Origin: Akkermansia sp.
Lineage (GTDB): Bacteria > Verrucomicrobiota > Verrucomicrobiia > Verrucomicrobiales > Akkermansiaceae
DNA: 11,187 nt
Direction of reading: 5' to 3'
NCBI GenBank assembly: GCA_020047775.1
Contig: JAIFNK010000308.1
Coordinates: forward strand, 1-11,187
Each line of letters begins with the position of its first letter. Position 1 is the first letter of the stretch. Position numbers and translations under genes: made by a program. Below are positions 1 to 7,041 of the stretch, piece by piece. The notes beneath the pieces are model-generated. The model made no database searches, was not told the DNA's origin, and saw nothing but the letters and a program-made list of their open reading frames with translations.

Positions 1-1545
1 ATTTACCGGCATGTCACCCCACAGGGACCGATGGCCTACGTGCGTTTCGAGACTGCCGAGGGCATCTGGTCAGGTAAAACGGAAGTCCGTTGCCGCTCCG
101 TCCGGGTGGGTGTCGTCAGAGAGGTGACACTGGCGGAAGATTTGAAATCCGTGCTCGTCTCACTGGAATTGAATGCGGATTCGGACAGCTTTTTGCGGCA
201 GGGGACGAGTTTTTGGGTCGTCCGGCCGCGGGCCTCCATCGCCAATGGAATATCCGGTCTCGATACCCTGCTCAACGGCGCTTACATCGAACTCGATCCC
301 GGCCGGCCAACGGATCAGGAGGTCCATCACTTCGATGGTTTGGAAACTCCGGCGGCCACCAGTCGGGATATTCCGGGGCGCCGCATCATTCTTACTGCGG
401 AGGAAGCCGGCTCATTATCCGCAGGATCCCCGCTTTATTATCGTGGCATCGAGGTCGGGCGCATCGAAACCCGCAAGTTCGAAATCGAACACCAGCTTGT
501 CACTTACGATGTTTTCATCCGCCAGGAATACAGTGCTTTGGTGACTGAAAACACCCGCTTCTGGAATGCCAGTGGCATCGACATCATTGCCGGTGCGGAT
601 GGATTGAAAGTCCGCACCCCGTCGATTGAGGCAATCGTTTCCGGCGGCGCCACCTTCGGTGTCATTGATGGCCTGGATCCTGGCAAGCCGATCGAGGATG
701 GCAAGATGTTCACGCTGTTCTCCAATGAAGACGACGCGAACCAATCCACCTTCCATCCCACGAGTAAATTCGTGTTGCTCTTCGATCAATCGGTCCGCGG
801 GCTGGTGCGGGGAGCTCCTGTCGAATTCCGTGGCATCACGATCGGCCGTGTCGCGGATATTTCCTTCAACTACCTCAAGGAGACGGAAGATTCGCGGATC
901 CCGGTGCTGATAGAGATCGATCTCGCGCTGCTGCGTTCGGAATCCGCCGGGAAAGTCGCCAAACCCGATGTCGAGTTCCTCAAGGAGTCCGTCAGCCACG
1001 GCCTGCGCGCGGCCCTGAAGGCCGCCAACCTGCTCACTGGAGCGCTCTATGTGGATTTGGACTATCACCCGGATGTGGTACCCGCTGTAATCGCCACCGT
1101 CGGCGATTACTCCTCGTTTCCCACCATTTCTTCGGGTCTCGCGCAGCTTGAAACCAAGGTGACCGCCGTGCTCGACAAGATCCAGGCCCTGCCGATGGAC
1201 GACGCCGTGAAAAAACTCGCCACCGCGGCCGATGAAGCCTCCAGCGCACTGAAGGAAATCAAGGAAACCGTCGCCTCCGCGCGCAAGACGCTGGATTCCC
1301 CGGAATTCACCCAACTTCCGGCCGATTTGCGCAACTCGCTGGCGGCGGTGGAGAAATCCGTTTCCAGCGTGGGTCCGGATGGGGCGATCCAAGGCGATCT
1401 GCTGCGCACGCTCGATGAACTCCGTGCCGCCTTGCGGTCGATAAAAACCCTGACCAATGGGCTCGATGAAAAACCTAATTCGATTATCTTCGGCCGCGAC
1501 TCTTCGGGCAATCCGATCCCCAAAGCCCCCAAACCGAATCGCTGA
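1..1545 (+). CDS. pqiB: PqiB-like MCE-domain protein (5' end outside window)
   Basis: The reading frame is open from base 1; the ATG at 31 lies inside the first conserved repeat, so the gene starts upstream and this is a 514-residue C-terminal portion. Three MCE (MlaD) repeats are visible: about 37-160 (ETAEGIWSGKTEV...VRVGVV), about 376-480 (AGSLSAGSPLYYRGIEVGRI) and about 766-880 (FDQSVRGLVRGAPVEFRGI, then IGRV). A long, Ala/Leu/Lys-rich helical C-terminal region follows (about 1135-1480), ending with the PxSIIFGRD element typical of the family. E. coli PqiB is about 546 residues with three MCE domains and forms a periplasm-spanning tube for lipid transport. The next gene, 15 bases downstream, is a PqiC-like lipoprotein, supporting a pqiAB(C)-type operon. 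A PqiA partner would be expected upstream but is out of view. The cargo is unknown. Family call confident; symbol by similarity and synteny. Confidence 0.9.
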   Translation: MYRHVTPQGPMAYVRFETAEGIWSGKTEVRCRSVRVGVVREVTLAEDLKSVLVSLELNADSDSFLRQGTSFWVVRPRASIANGISGLDTLLNGAYIELDPGRPTDQEVHHFDGLETPAATSRDIPGRRIILTAEEAGSLSAGSPLYYRGIEVGRIETRKFEIEHQLVTYDVFIRQEYSALVTENTRFWNASGIDIIAGADGLKVRTPSIEAIVSGGATFGVIDGLDPGKPIEDGKMFTLFSNEDDANQSTFHPTSKFVLLFDQSVRGLVRGAPVEFRGITIGRVADISFNYLKETEDSRIPVLIEIDLALLRSESAGKVAKPDVEFLKESVSHGLRAALKAANLLTGALYVDLDYHPDVVPAVIATVGDYSSFPTISSGLAQLETKVTAVLDKIQALPMDDAVKKLATAADEASSALKEIKETVASARKTLDSPEFTQLPADLRNSLAAVEKSVSSVGPDGAIQGDLLRTLDELRAALRSIKTLTNGLDEKPNSIIFGRDSSGNPIPKAPKPNR

Positions 1546-1560
1546 TCCGTTCCCACCGCC

Positions 1561-2115
1561 ATGCTCCGACTTTTCCTCCTCATTGCTGCCATCCTCGTTG
1601 CCGGTTGCGCGCAGCCTACCAAAACATTCTACGTTCTAACCGCCAGCGGATCCGTGCCATCGGGCGGTGGCGTCGGCATTGGCGTGGGGCCGGTCACTTT
1701 GGCGGAGTATCTGGATCGGCCGAATCTTGTCATCCTGGAAGCGCCCAACCAGCTTTCCGTCGCCGAAAGTCACCGCTGGGCCGGTGAGCTTTCCGCTTCC
1801 GTCGCCCGCGTCACTGCGGCGAACCTCGGCCGCCTGCTGCACTCCGGTAACGTCCGGACCTACCCTTGGCAAAACGACAGTGAGATCAACTACCAGGTCA
1901 CGCTCGACATCCGCCAACTCCACAGCGAGTCGGATGGCCATGCCGTCATCGAAGCCGGTTGGCGCGCTTACTCGCTACCGGACCGGCGTTTGAAAGCCTC
2001 GAAAACCTTCACCAGCCGCGAGCCGCTCGAGTCGGACGGTTACAATGCCAGCGTCGCCGCGCAATCCCGGTTGCTGGAGCGCCTGGCGGAAAACATCGCC
2101 GCCAGCCTGCGCTGA
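1561..2115 (+). CDS. pqiC: PqiC-like outer-membrane lipoprotein (ABC-type transport auxiliary lipoprotein family)
   Basis: This 184-residue protein starts with a lipoprotein signal peptide: positive residue R3, hydrophobic core LFLLIAAILVAGC, and predicted lipidated Cys16 followed by Ala, which is compatible with outer-membrane sorting. The segments after it (KTFYVLTASG near the N-terminus, then VGPVTLAEYLDRPNLV, then RWAGELSASVARVTAANLGR) match the PqiC/DUF330 pattern. In E. coli, PqiC is an outer-membrane lipoprotein that docks the PqiB tube. The length is typical. It begins 15 bases after the pqiB stop, so the two are almost certainly co-transcribed. No Shine-Dalgarno sequence precedes the ATG. 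About 135 bases without a convincing gene follow before the next start. Confidence 0.88.
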   Translation: MLRLFLLIAAILVAGCAQPTKTFYVLTASGSVPSGGGVGIGVGPVTLAEYLDRPNLVILEAPNQLSVAESHRWAGELSASVARVTAANLGRLLHSGNVRTYPWQNDSEINYQVTLDIRQLHSESDGHAVIEAGWRAYSLPDRRLKASKTFTSREPLESDGYNASVAAQSRLLERLAENIAASLR

Positions 2116-2194
2116 ATCTGGCGGACACGAACGATCCCGCAGCGAGCCGGCCCACGCATCCCGGCCAAAGTCGGCCACTGCCATGGAGTTTGGT

Positions 2195-2223
2195 TTGACA
2201 GCGTATTTCTTGCAATTTACCAA
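2195..2223 (+). promoter_or_regulatory. Possible promoter for the isoprenoid synthase pair
   Basis: A perfect TTGACA lies at 2195-2200, followed by a 17-base spacer and TACCAA at 2218-2223, which matches only 3 of 6 positions of TATAAT. It sits in a locally AT-rich stretch of the 135-base gap after pqiC and would start transcription about 20 bases before the ATG at 2251. The -10 is weak, so this is a candidate only. Confidence 0.3.
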
Positions 2224-2250
2224 CCACCGGTCCTTCTCCTGACTTTTCTG

Positions 2251-3324
2251 ATGCTTGATCTGATCCTGCCCAACTTCCAAACCCGCTTCCGCACCGACCG
2301 CAACGAGGAAACAATTGCCGAGGTGCTTCGGGAGGAAAACGAGCGCATCCTCGATCCCGCCCACCTGGAGGCCGATGTCATCGGTCACGGGGAATTCGAA
2401 TGGGACTTCCGCTGTCTGCGCCCCGGCTTCCGGGACCTGGTTGCGCCCTTCACGCGCGTGACTTCCGGAGGTTCGCATCTGCTCCTGCTGGCCCTCGATG
2501 AATTGGGTGTCACGCGTGACGAGAGGTTGTCGCTCATCCCGATTGTGGAGTACCCGCACTTCGCCTCGCTGGTGAACGATCACTACAATTTTCATCCGGA
2601 GCTGAACCGTCCCAAACCGGACCGGTTCACTGCCGCGAAACTGACCCAGCTCAAATATGCCGCCCAGTTCATGGTGGTCTATCCGAAATATCTGGTGCTG
2701 CGGAACCGGATGGCGGCCGATCTGGCGACCCGAAACCGCCTCCACGCCGCGATGTTCCAATTGACCGCGATGGTTGGCACGAGCCGCGCCCTTTACCTCG
2801 ACTGGTCCCGCCGGTCGTTCGCCGGAGTGACCCGTGAGAACGGCTTGCAATGGGGCATCTACACCCTCGCCTCCTACTTCCTCGGCCCGGTGAAACTCGC
2901 ATGCATCCTCGCCGGAGTCCCCGAATCGAAAGTCAATCAAATGAGGACCGCTTTTTCCTGGCTGGCTGTCGCCGCAAAGCTCGAACTGGACCGGCGTGTC
3001 CTCGACGGCGAGACAACTTCGCCGCAGGAACCCGAGCGCCAGCCTTCTTTCCGCGTCGAAAGCTTCCCAGCCGTCGAGTGGATCGAATATCTGGAGAAAT
3101 CCGGTGGTCCTCCCAGGCATCACAACCGGTTTCCGGACTTCACCCGATGCCATGAGGCCGCGATCACCGACCTCCGCCAGTCCGGCAAAGGACCCCGACT
3201 GAGGAATCTCCTCGTGGATGAGGCGTTGGAGAAATTCTCCAGCCTCATGGTGGCGGCGGAATTGCTGCCAGACCTAACCAACCGCTTGATGGATGCATTT
3301 CAAAACGAAGGAGGAACCCGATGA
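2251..3324 (+). CDS. Degenerate class I isoprenoid synthase homologue (probable non-catalytic partner)
   Basis: This 357-residue protein looks unfamiliar at first, but it aligns with the polyprenyl synthetase encoded directly downstream. FLGPVKLACILAGVPE (residues 210-225) matches FRGPLKYAGIVANAPE (217-232) of the neighbour, and the same 7-residue offset places both catalytic motifs. The first Asp-rich motif DDYID becomes NDHYN (109-113), the neighbour's GDNLD becomes LDRRV (246-250), and the substrate-binding GGKxxRP becomes GGSxxLL (73-79). The residues that bind Mg-diphosphate are therefore largely gone, and the protein is expected to be catalytically inactive. Its TGA overlaps the ATG of the intact synthase by 4 bases (ATGA), implying coupled translation. 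Inference: it is a regulatory or chain-length-setting subunit of a heteromer, as known for the small subunit of plant geranyl diphosphate synthase. Alternatively it may have acquired another activity. The start at 2251 has no Shine-Dalgarno sequence. Confidence 0.78.
   Translation: MLDLILPNFQTRFRTDRNEETIAEVLREENERILDPAHLEADVIGHGEFEWDFRCLRPGFRDLVAPFTRVTSGGSHLLLLALDELGVTRDERLSLIPIVEYPHFASLVNDHYNFHPELNRPKPDRFTAAKLTQLKYAAQFMVVYPKYLVLRNRMAADLATRNRLHAAMFQLTAMVGTSRALYLDWSRRSFAGVTRENGLQWGIYTLASYFLGPVKLACILAGVPESKVNQMRTAFSWLAVAAKLELDRRVLDGETTSPQEPERQPSFRVESFPAVEWIEYLEKSGGPPRHHNRFPDFTRCHEAAITDLRQSGKGPRLRNLLVDEALEKFSSLMVAAELLPDLTNRLMDAFQNEGGTR
3308..3314 (+). promoter_or_regulatory. Strong ribosome binding site of the isoprenyl synthase gene
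   Basis: AAGGAGG lies 6 bases before the ATG at 3321, inside the 3' end of the preceding gene. It is the only perfect Shine-Dalgarno core seen before a start in this window, and it fixes this start. Together with the ATGA overlap it suggests that the second subunit is translated efficiently. Confidence 0.75.
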
Positions 3325-4427
3325 ACTATGGAACCGAGCATCTCGAAGGTCTCCCGGCGGAATTGGCCGGGTTTTATGCGGCCCATCGCGAATTCATCAA
3401 GAACTCCATCGCAACCTATTATCCGGACCATGCCTCGGCCGGGTGGATGGACCGGAGCACTGGCGTAAGCGCCCTGTTTGCGAACGATCTTCCCGCTCTC
3501 CACGACACGCTGCTGCTCCCCACCCGCGAGTATCTCGCACGCGGCGGCAAGATGCTGCGGCCGACCCTCGTGGCACTCACCTTGCAGGCCTACGGCACCG
3601 ATCCGCTCCAGCACGGCGAGTTCCTCGCGGCCATCGAAGCGATGGAGGACAGCTCCATCATCATGGACGACTATATCGACAATTCCGAAAGGCGCCGGGG
3701 CGGTCCGTGTGCCCACGTCGTCCACGGTTTTCCGCTCGCGAATATTTCGTCCTGCACGCTCTTCGCGATGGCCCACGGCGTATTCTATAACAACCACATG
3801 GATCTACCCGGGGACCGCCTCGGTGCCCTGCTTGACGCGGTGTCTGCGGAATGGCTGCAAATGGCGTTCGGACAGATCGAGGAACTCTACTGGACCGAGG
3901 ATAATGTCAACGATGTCTCTATCGGGCAGTATTTCCAGGAAACCATCGCCCGCTGCGCCTTCCTCACGTTTCGCGGACCGTTGAAGTATGCCGGCATCGT
4001 CGCGAATGCACCGGAGGAAGACCTTCAGCGGTTGGCGAAAATCGGTGAATATCTCCTCATCGGTTACCACATCCGCGGCGACAATCTCGACCTCCAGCCG
4101 GACTCCAAGGCTTGGGGCAAGATCGCGGGCGAGGACATTACGATCGGGCGCCGCACCATGCTCATCAACGAGGTTCTCCAGAATGCCTCGCCGGAGGATC
4201 GTGCCCGCGCCGAGGAGATCATCAACGAGCGGACCGAGGATGAGGAAAAGAAGCGGATTGTTTATGATTTGATCCTCAAATACGGCGTCATGGCGAAGGC
4301 GGAGGCATTTGCCGAGCGCTTCAACATCCTCACCAAAGAGGAAATCGACAAGCTGTCCATTCCGCCGGCAAGCCGGCAACTTTTTCACGAATTCGCCGAC
4401 TACTGCATGGTGACAAGGAAGATCTGA
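3321..4427 (+). CDS. Polyprenyl synthetase family protein (trans-isoprenyl diphosphate synthase, divergent)
   Basis: This 368-residue all-alpha isoprenyl diphosphate synthase would condense isopentenyl diphosphate with an allylic diphosphate to extend a prenyl chain in the cytosol. Visible motifs are GGKMLRP (75-81, isopentenyl diphosphate binding), the first Asp-rich motif DDYID (116-120) followed by RRRGGP (124-129), and a GK..GEDITIGRRT segment (266-279). Several features are unusual. The second Asp-rich motif, normally DDxxD, reads GDNLD (253-257), losing the first Asp. The preceding FQ is YH (249-250), and the usual KT of the KTAxLF segment is RC (211-212). Activity is likely because the first motif is intact, but product length cannot be read. 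It overlaps the pseudoenzyme-like gene upstream by ATGA. It ends exactly where the convergent UbiA gene ends, an apt partner that would use its product. Confidence 0.88.
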   Translation: MNYGTEHLEGLPAELAGFYAAHREFIKNSIATYYPDHASAGWMDRSTGVSALFANDLPALHDTLLLPTREYLARGGKMLRPTLVALTLQAYGTDPLQHGEFLAAIEAMEDSSIIMDDYIDNSERRRGGPCAHVVHGFPLANISSCTLFAMAHGVFYNNHMDLPGDRLGALLDAVSAEWLQMAFGQIEELYWTEDNVNDVSIGQYFQETIARCAFLTFRGPLKYAGIVANAPEEDLQRLAKIGEYLLIGYHIRGDNLDLQPDSKAWGKIAGEDITIGRRTMLINEVLQNASPEDRARAEEIINERTEDEEKKRIVYDLILKYGVMAKAEAFAERFNILTKEEIDKLSIPPASRQLFHEFADYCMVTRKI

Positions 4428-5441
4428 TCAGAACGTCGGTGGATTGTGGAATGCCGCCTTGTGGACCAACCGGCTCACCACCGTGTAGCATAACACCGGG
4501 GCCACCACGACGATGGCGCATATCAGCCAGTCCGCATGCGCCGCCATCACGAACAAGAACAGGATCCTGCTCACAAACTCCTGGCGCCTCGCGAGCTTGC
4601 CGATCCGCTCGCGGTCCCAGGTTTTCAGCCGGAGCAAATCTGCGGTCGTCTTCGTCGCCCCGATAGACACGAAGCCCATGCAGAGCAGCAGGGGGGGCGA
4701 CGGCAGGACGACCCCCGCCGCCACCGGATACCAGCAAGCACCCAGCGCGAGAATCCGCAATGCCCAAGCTCCGGCCCGGAATGCGGCCGGGATGACAAGG
4801 AACTCTCCGGCGGTCACTCCGCTGAGGATCGCGAAGGTTCTAACTCCCGACTTGCGGTCCATCCCGACGTCTTTCAACCCGCCGGGAATCGCGTTGAGGA
4901 AAGTGTTGTTGGCAAATGTGGCGACTGCGAACGCGATGGCCAGCGGTGCCGAATACAGGGGTTCCGCGGCTGGATCGCGTATTGATAGAAAACCGAAAAG
5001 CGCCACACAGGCGGCGGACGTGCCGTAGAGGAGGTCTGAACCATACACCCGCTTGCCAAAGGAATTGTAGAGCGCGGCGAACAGATAGCCTCCCATCATG
5101 GCCGCGAACGAATCCCCGCGGCGGATGAAGACGACATGCAATACCACTCCCGCCGCAAGGCAGGCGAATGCCAACAGCCAGGCCTCCCGGCGGGACACCC
5201 TCCCGGACAAGAGGGGCCTTTGCTCAATATCCCGGCCGCGGCGGTCGATTGCTTCATCCGCCAGATCGTTGTGGATGAAACCGAACGTCACGATGAGGCA
5301 GTTGATGACATAGAGGAGGGCGAACATCGGCCATGGGATGAAACCCGCCGCCGCCGCGAGACCGCCCATGATCGCGACTGTGCCAAGCACCGCGTATTCC
5401 AGGCGCATCAGGACCGCCCAACTCCGCAAGCGTTCCCTCAT
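4428..5441 (-). CDS. UbiA-family membrane prenyltransferase
   Basis: This 337-residue integral membrane protein has about eight or nine hydrophobic helices. It transfers a prenyl group from a prenyl diphosphate to an aromatic or other acceptor. The first Asp-rich motif is NDLADEAID (58-66), followed by RPLLSG (75-80); YNSFGKR is at 125-131; the second motif is DVGMD with GVRT (191-202). All key Asp residues are present. The start is set at 5441 because this ATG overlaps the stop of the upstream kinase gene as ATGA and gives the usual N-terminus; the frame is open 33 codons further upstream, but that part overlaps the kinase gene and has no family character. It is the last gene of the minus-strand operon. 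The acceptor cannot be deduced; UbiA, MenA, chlorophyll synthase and archaeal DGGGP synthase types remain possible. A run of seven C (4691-4697, coding strand) lies inside it. Confidence 0.88.
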   Translation of the reverse strand: MRERLRSWAVLMRLEYAVLGTVAIMGGLAAAAGFIPWPMFALLYVINCLIVTFGFIHNDLADEAIDRRGRDIEQRPLLSGRVSRREAWLLAFACLAAGVVLHVVFIRRGDSFAAMMGGYLFAALYNSFGKRVYGSDLLYGTSAACVALFGFLSIRDPAAEPLYSAPLAIAFAVATFANNTFLNAIPGGLKDVGMDRKSGVRTFAILSGVTAGEFLVIPAAFRAGAWALRILALGACWYPVAAGVVLPSPPLLLCMGFVSIGATKTTADLLRLKTWDRERIGKLARRQEFVSRILFLFVMAAHADWLICAIVVVAPVLCYTVVSRLVHKAAFHNPPTF

Positions 5442-6235
5442 TGTTTCCCGTTGATCAGCGTTCCCGTGATAATCCCGTGGCGGAAGAACTGCGGAAGAAC
5501 CCCCGGTGTGAGCCCGCTGCCAAGCCAACATTTCCCACAATGGGCACTTGCCGCCAGCGCCATGCGCATCTTGGCTCCCATCCCCCCGCTGACGTCCTCG
5601 CCATCGCTCGCTCCGAACAATCCGGGGTTGGAAAGATCCTCATTGCGGATCTCTGCCATGACCGGCGATTTTTCCCCGAGTGCCGCCGACTCGAGGACTC
5701 CGTTCACATTGGAAAGGAAGACCAGATGGTCGGCCCTCAGTTCCCTGGCTAACACGCAGGCGATCACATCGCTGGACAATACCCGGAAGTCGCCGTTCGG
5801 CTGCGGCACCATGTCGCCGTAGATGACCGGAACGACACCATGACGGACGAGATCCGCGAGGAACGAGCGGGCCTCATCCCCGCGAAAGCCTTCGAAATCA
5901 GGGGAAATCAACAGCGCTGGATCGATGCCCAAGGCGGGGATGCCGGCCTGAAGCAGGACCTCCACCAGGCGTTGATTCAATCCGCGGATCCGGCGGTGAA
6001 TCTCACAGGAGAGGGCTGCGGTCGCGGGGGGCAGCACGCCTTTGTCCGCATAGCCGTGCTCGATCGCCGGTGGCTTGCCGACCGCGCCGGTGCCGTGAAT
6101 CAATATCAGCCGCGTATCCTCCAACTCGTGGAGTTCCCTCGCCAGCCGCATGGCCACCCCGGTGTCCAATCCATCCGGTCCGTCCGCGCGGGTAATCGCC
6201 GCGCCCCCCAGTTTAATGATACTTAACGTGGTCAT
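5438..6235 (-). CDS. Isopentenyl phosphate kinase-like amino acid kinase superfamily protein
   Basis: This 265-residue amino-acid-kinase-fold protein matches the isopentenyl phosphate kinase (IPK) layout, which turns a phosphomonoester (isopentenyl phosphate) into a diphosphate with ATP. Visible motifs are IIKLGGAAIT (6-15), HGTGAVGK (47-54), GDMV (140-143), LSSD (153-156), LSNVNGV (174-180) and a DVSGGMGAK segment. Key oddity: canonical IPKs have a catalytic His in GSFGH, whereas here the aligned residue is Lys54 (GAVGK), so the substrate or mechanism may differ. MfnE of methanofuran synthesis is another phosphate-to-diphosphate kinase of this superfamily, worth considering given the MfnB gene nearby. 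Start: ATG 6235 gives the family N-terminus. A TTG at 6250, overlapping the stop of the upstream gene as TTGA, would add five residues and is a real alternative. Its stop overlaps the ubiA-type start. Confidence 0.8.
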   Translation of the reverse strand: MTTLSIIKLGGAAITRADGPDGLDTGVAMRLARELHELEDTRLILIHGTGAVGKPPAIEHGYADKGVLPPATAALSCEIHRRIRGLNQRLVEVLLQAGIPALGIDPALLISPDFEGFRGDEARSFLADLVRHGVVPVIYGDMVPQPNGDFRVLSSDVIACVLARELRADHLVFLSNVNGVLESAALGEKSPVMAEIRNEDLSNPGLFGASDGEDVSGGMGAKMRMALAASAHCGKCWLGSGLTPGVLPQFFRHGIITGTLINGKQ

Positions 6236-6246
6236 CGGAGTCGTAT

Positions 6247-7041
6247 TCAAGGCATCTTCAGTTCAAGGAGAGCGGCGGCGGTGAATTGCGCCTCCGGGTA
6301 CGACGCTTTCTTCACGTCAACCACTTCGATCAATGTGGAGGTGCCCTCCCCGGGACTGCTGACGAGGAATTTATCCGCAACGAAGCGACCGCTGTCCAGC
6401 TTGACGACATGCAGTGTTTCAATAAGGCGCACCAGTTTCCCGGCTGCCGCATACTTCTCGATCCGCAGCGGGACCATCTTGTTCAGGTCGATCACACTGC
6501 GAATCTTCTGGTAGATGGATTTTTCACTGCCGCGCCGGGATTCCACCGTGACGCAGGCGACATTGTTGAGCGTCGTCCTGCCGCCATCCTTCTGGATTTC
6601 CCACTTCCAGAACTCCTGATCCAGGTCCTCAAAGGAAAGGTCCGATCCGAAGATCCGCCCGCTGAGGTTTTCCGCGCCGAATTTTTCAAGCGGCCCTCCC
6701 GGCAGGTAGGCCGCACCGCCGATGAATTTTCCCTGCTGGCGGAGAACGAGGACTCCCGCACCTTTCATTTTCCCCGGATACATGACTTGCCAAAGGAGGC
6801 TGAATGTTTTGTCACTCCGCTCGCCCTTGACCAGGATTTGCATGACCACCGGCTTTCCCGCGCCCGGCCGCATTTCCATCCGCAGGCGGGCGGAATATCC
6901 GCCGCCCGTCTGTGTTCGCATCTGCCCGGCGATCCAGTCCGCATCCTGTAATGCCTTTTCCTGCGCCAAGGCTGGAGTTGTTAGCATGGCGATCGTCAAC
7001 ATCAGGTAACACCGCCGAAGGACGGCAGGTGCGGCTTTCAT
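6247..7041 (-). CDS. LolA-like periplasmic protein (outer membrane lipoprotein-sorting protein family)
   Basis: This 264-residue protein has a Sec signal peptide: RR at 9-10, hydrophobic core CYLMLTIAMLTT, and predicted cleavage after PALA (residue 26). The mature part has the COG2834 pattern, with alternating beta-strand segments and the family hallmark FGSDLSFEDL in mid-protein. This family has a LolA-like fold and is commonly encoded beside RND or MacB/FtsX-type transporters, where it probably accepts a hydrophobic cargo in the periplasm. The ATG at 7041 is chosen because it overlaps the permease stop as ATGA and starts a proper signal peptide; a further in-frame start at 7083 would put 14 polar residues before it, within the permease gene. 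The cargo is unknown; a prenyl lipid or lipoprotein is inferred from the operon. Confidence 0.82.
   Translation of the reverse strand: MKAAPAVLRRCYLMLTIAMLTTPALAQEKALQDADWIAGQMRTQTGGGYSARLRMEMRPGAGKPVVMQILVKGERSDKTFSLLWQVMYPGKMKGAGVLVLRQQGKFIGGAAYLPGGPLEKFGAENLSGRIFGSDLSFEDLDQEFWKWEIQKDGGRTTLNNVACVTVESRRGSEKSIYQKIRSVIDLNKMVPLRIEKYAAAGKLVRLIETLHVVKLDSGRFVADKFLVSSPGEGTSTLIEVVDVKKASYPEAQFTAAALLELKMP

Noticed and set aside
415..1392. Minus-strand frame of 325 codons opposite pqiB
   Set aside because: Its Gly/Arg/His-rich composition has no recognisable motif, and the opposite strand has three clear MCE repeats.
2140..2190. GC-rich repeats (GGCC/CCGG) after pqiC as a terminator
   Set aside because: Stems are only about 4-5 bases and no T-run follows.
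2045..2242. Small plus-strand frame of 65 codons covering the gap after pqiC
   Set aside because: It begins inside pqiC in another frame, has no ribosome binding site or recognisable feature, and the gap more likely holds a promoter.
1975..3153. Long minus-strand frame of 392 codons opposite pqiC and the first isoprenoid synthase homologue
   Set aside because: It crosses two supported genes and the gap between them, and shows no domain, signal peptide or family motif. It is the usual antisense shadow in GC-rich coding DNA.
5136..5822. Plus-strand frame of 228 codons across the UbiA/kinase junction
   Set aside because: It spans the overlapping ends of two strongly supported minus-strand genes and shows no family signal.
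5438..6250. Calling the kinase a glutamate 5-kinase or acetylglutamate kinase
   Set aside because: The overall motif order and the HGTGAVGK, GDMV and GGMGAK segments fit the isopentenyl phosphate kinase layout better, and no proline or arginine synthesis gene is nearby.
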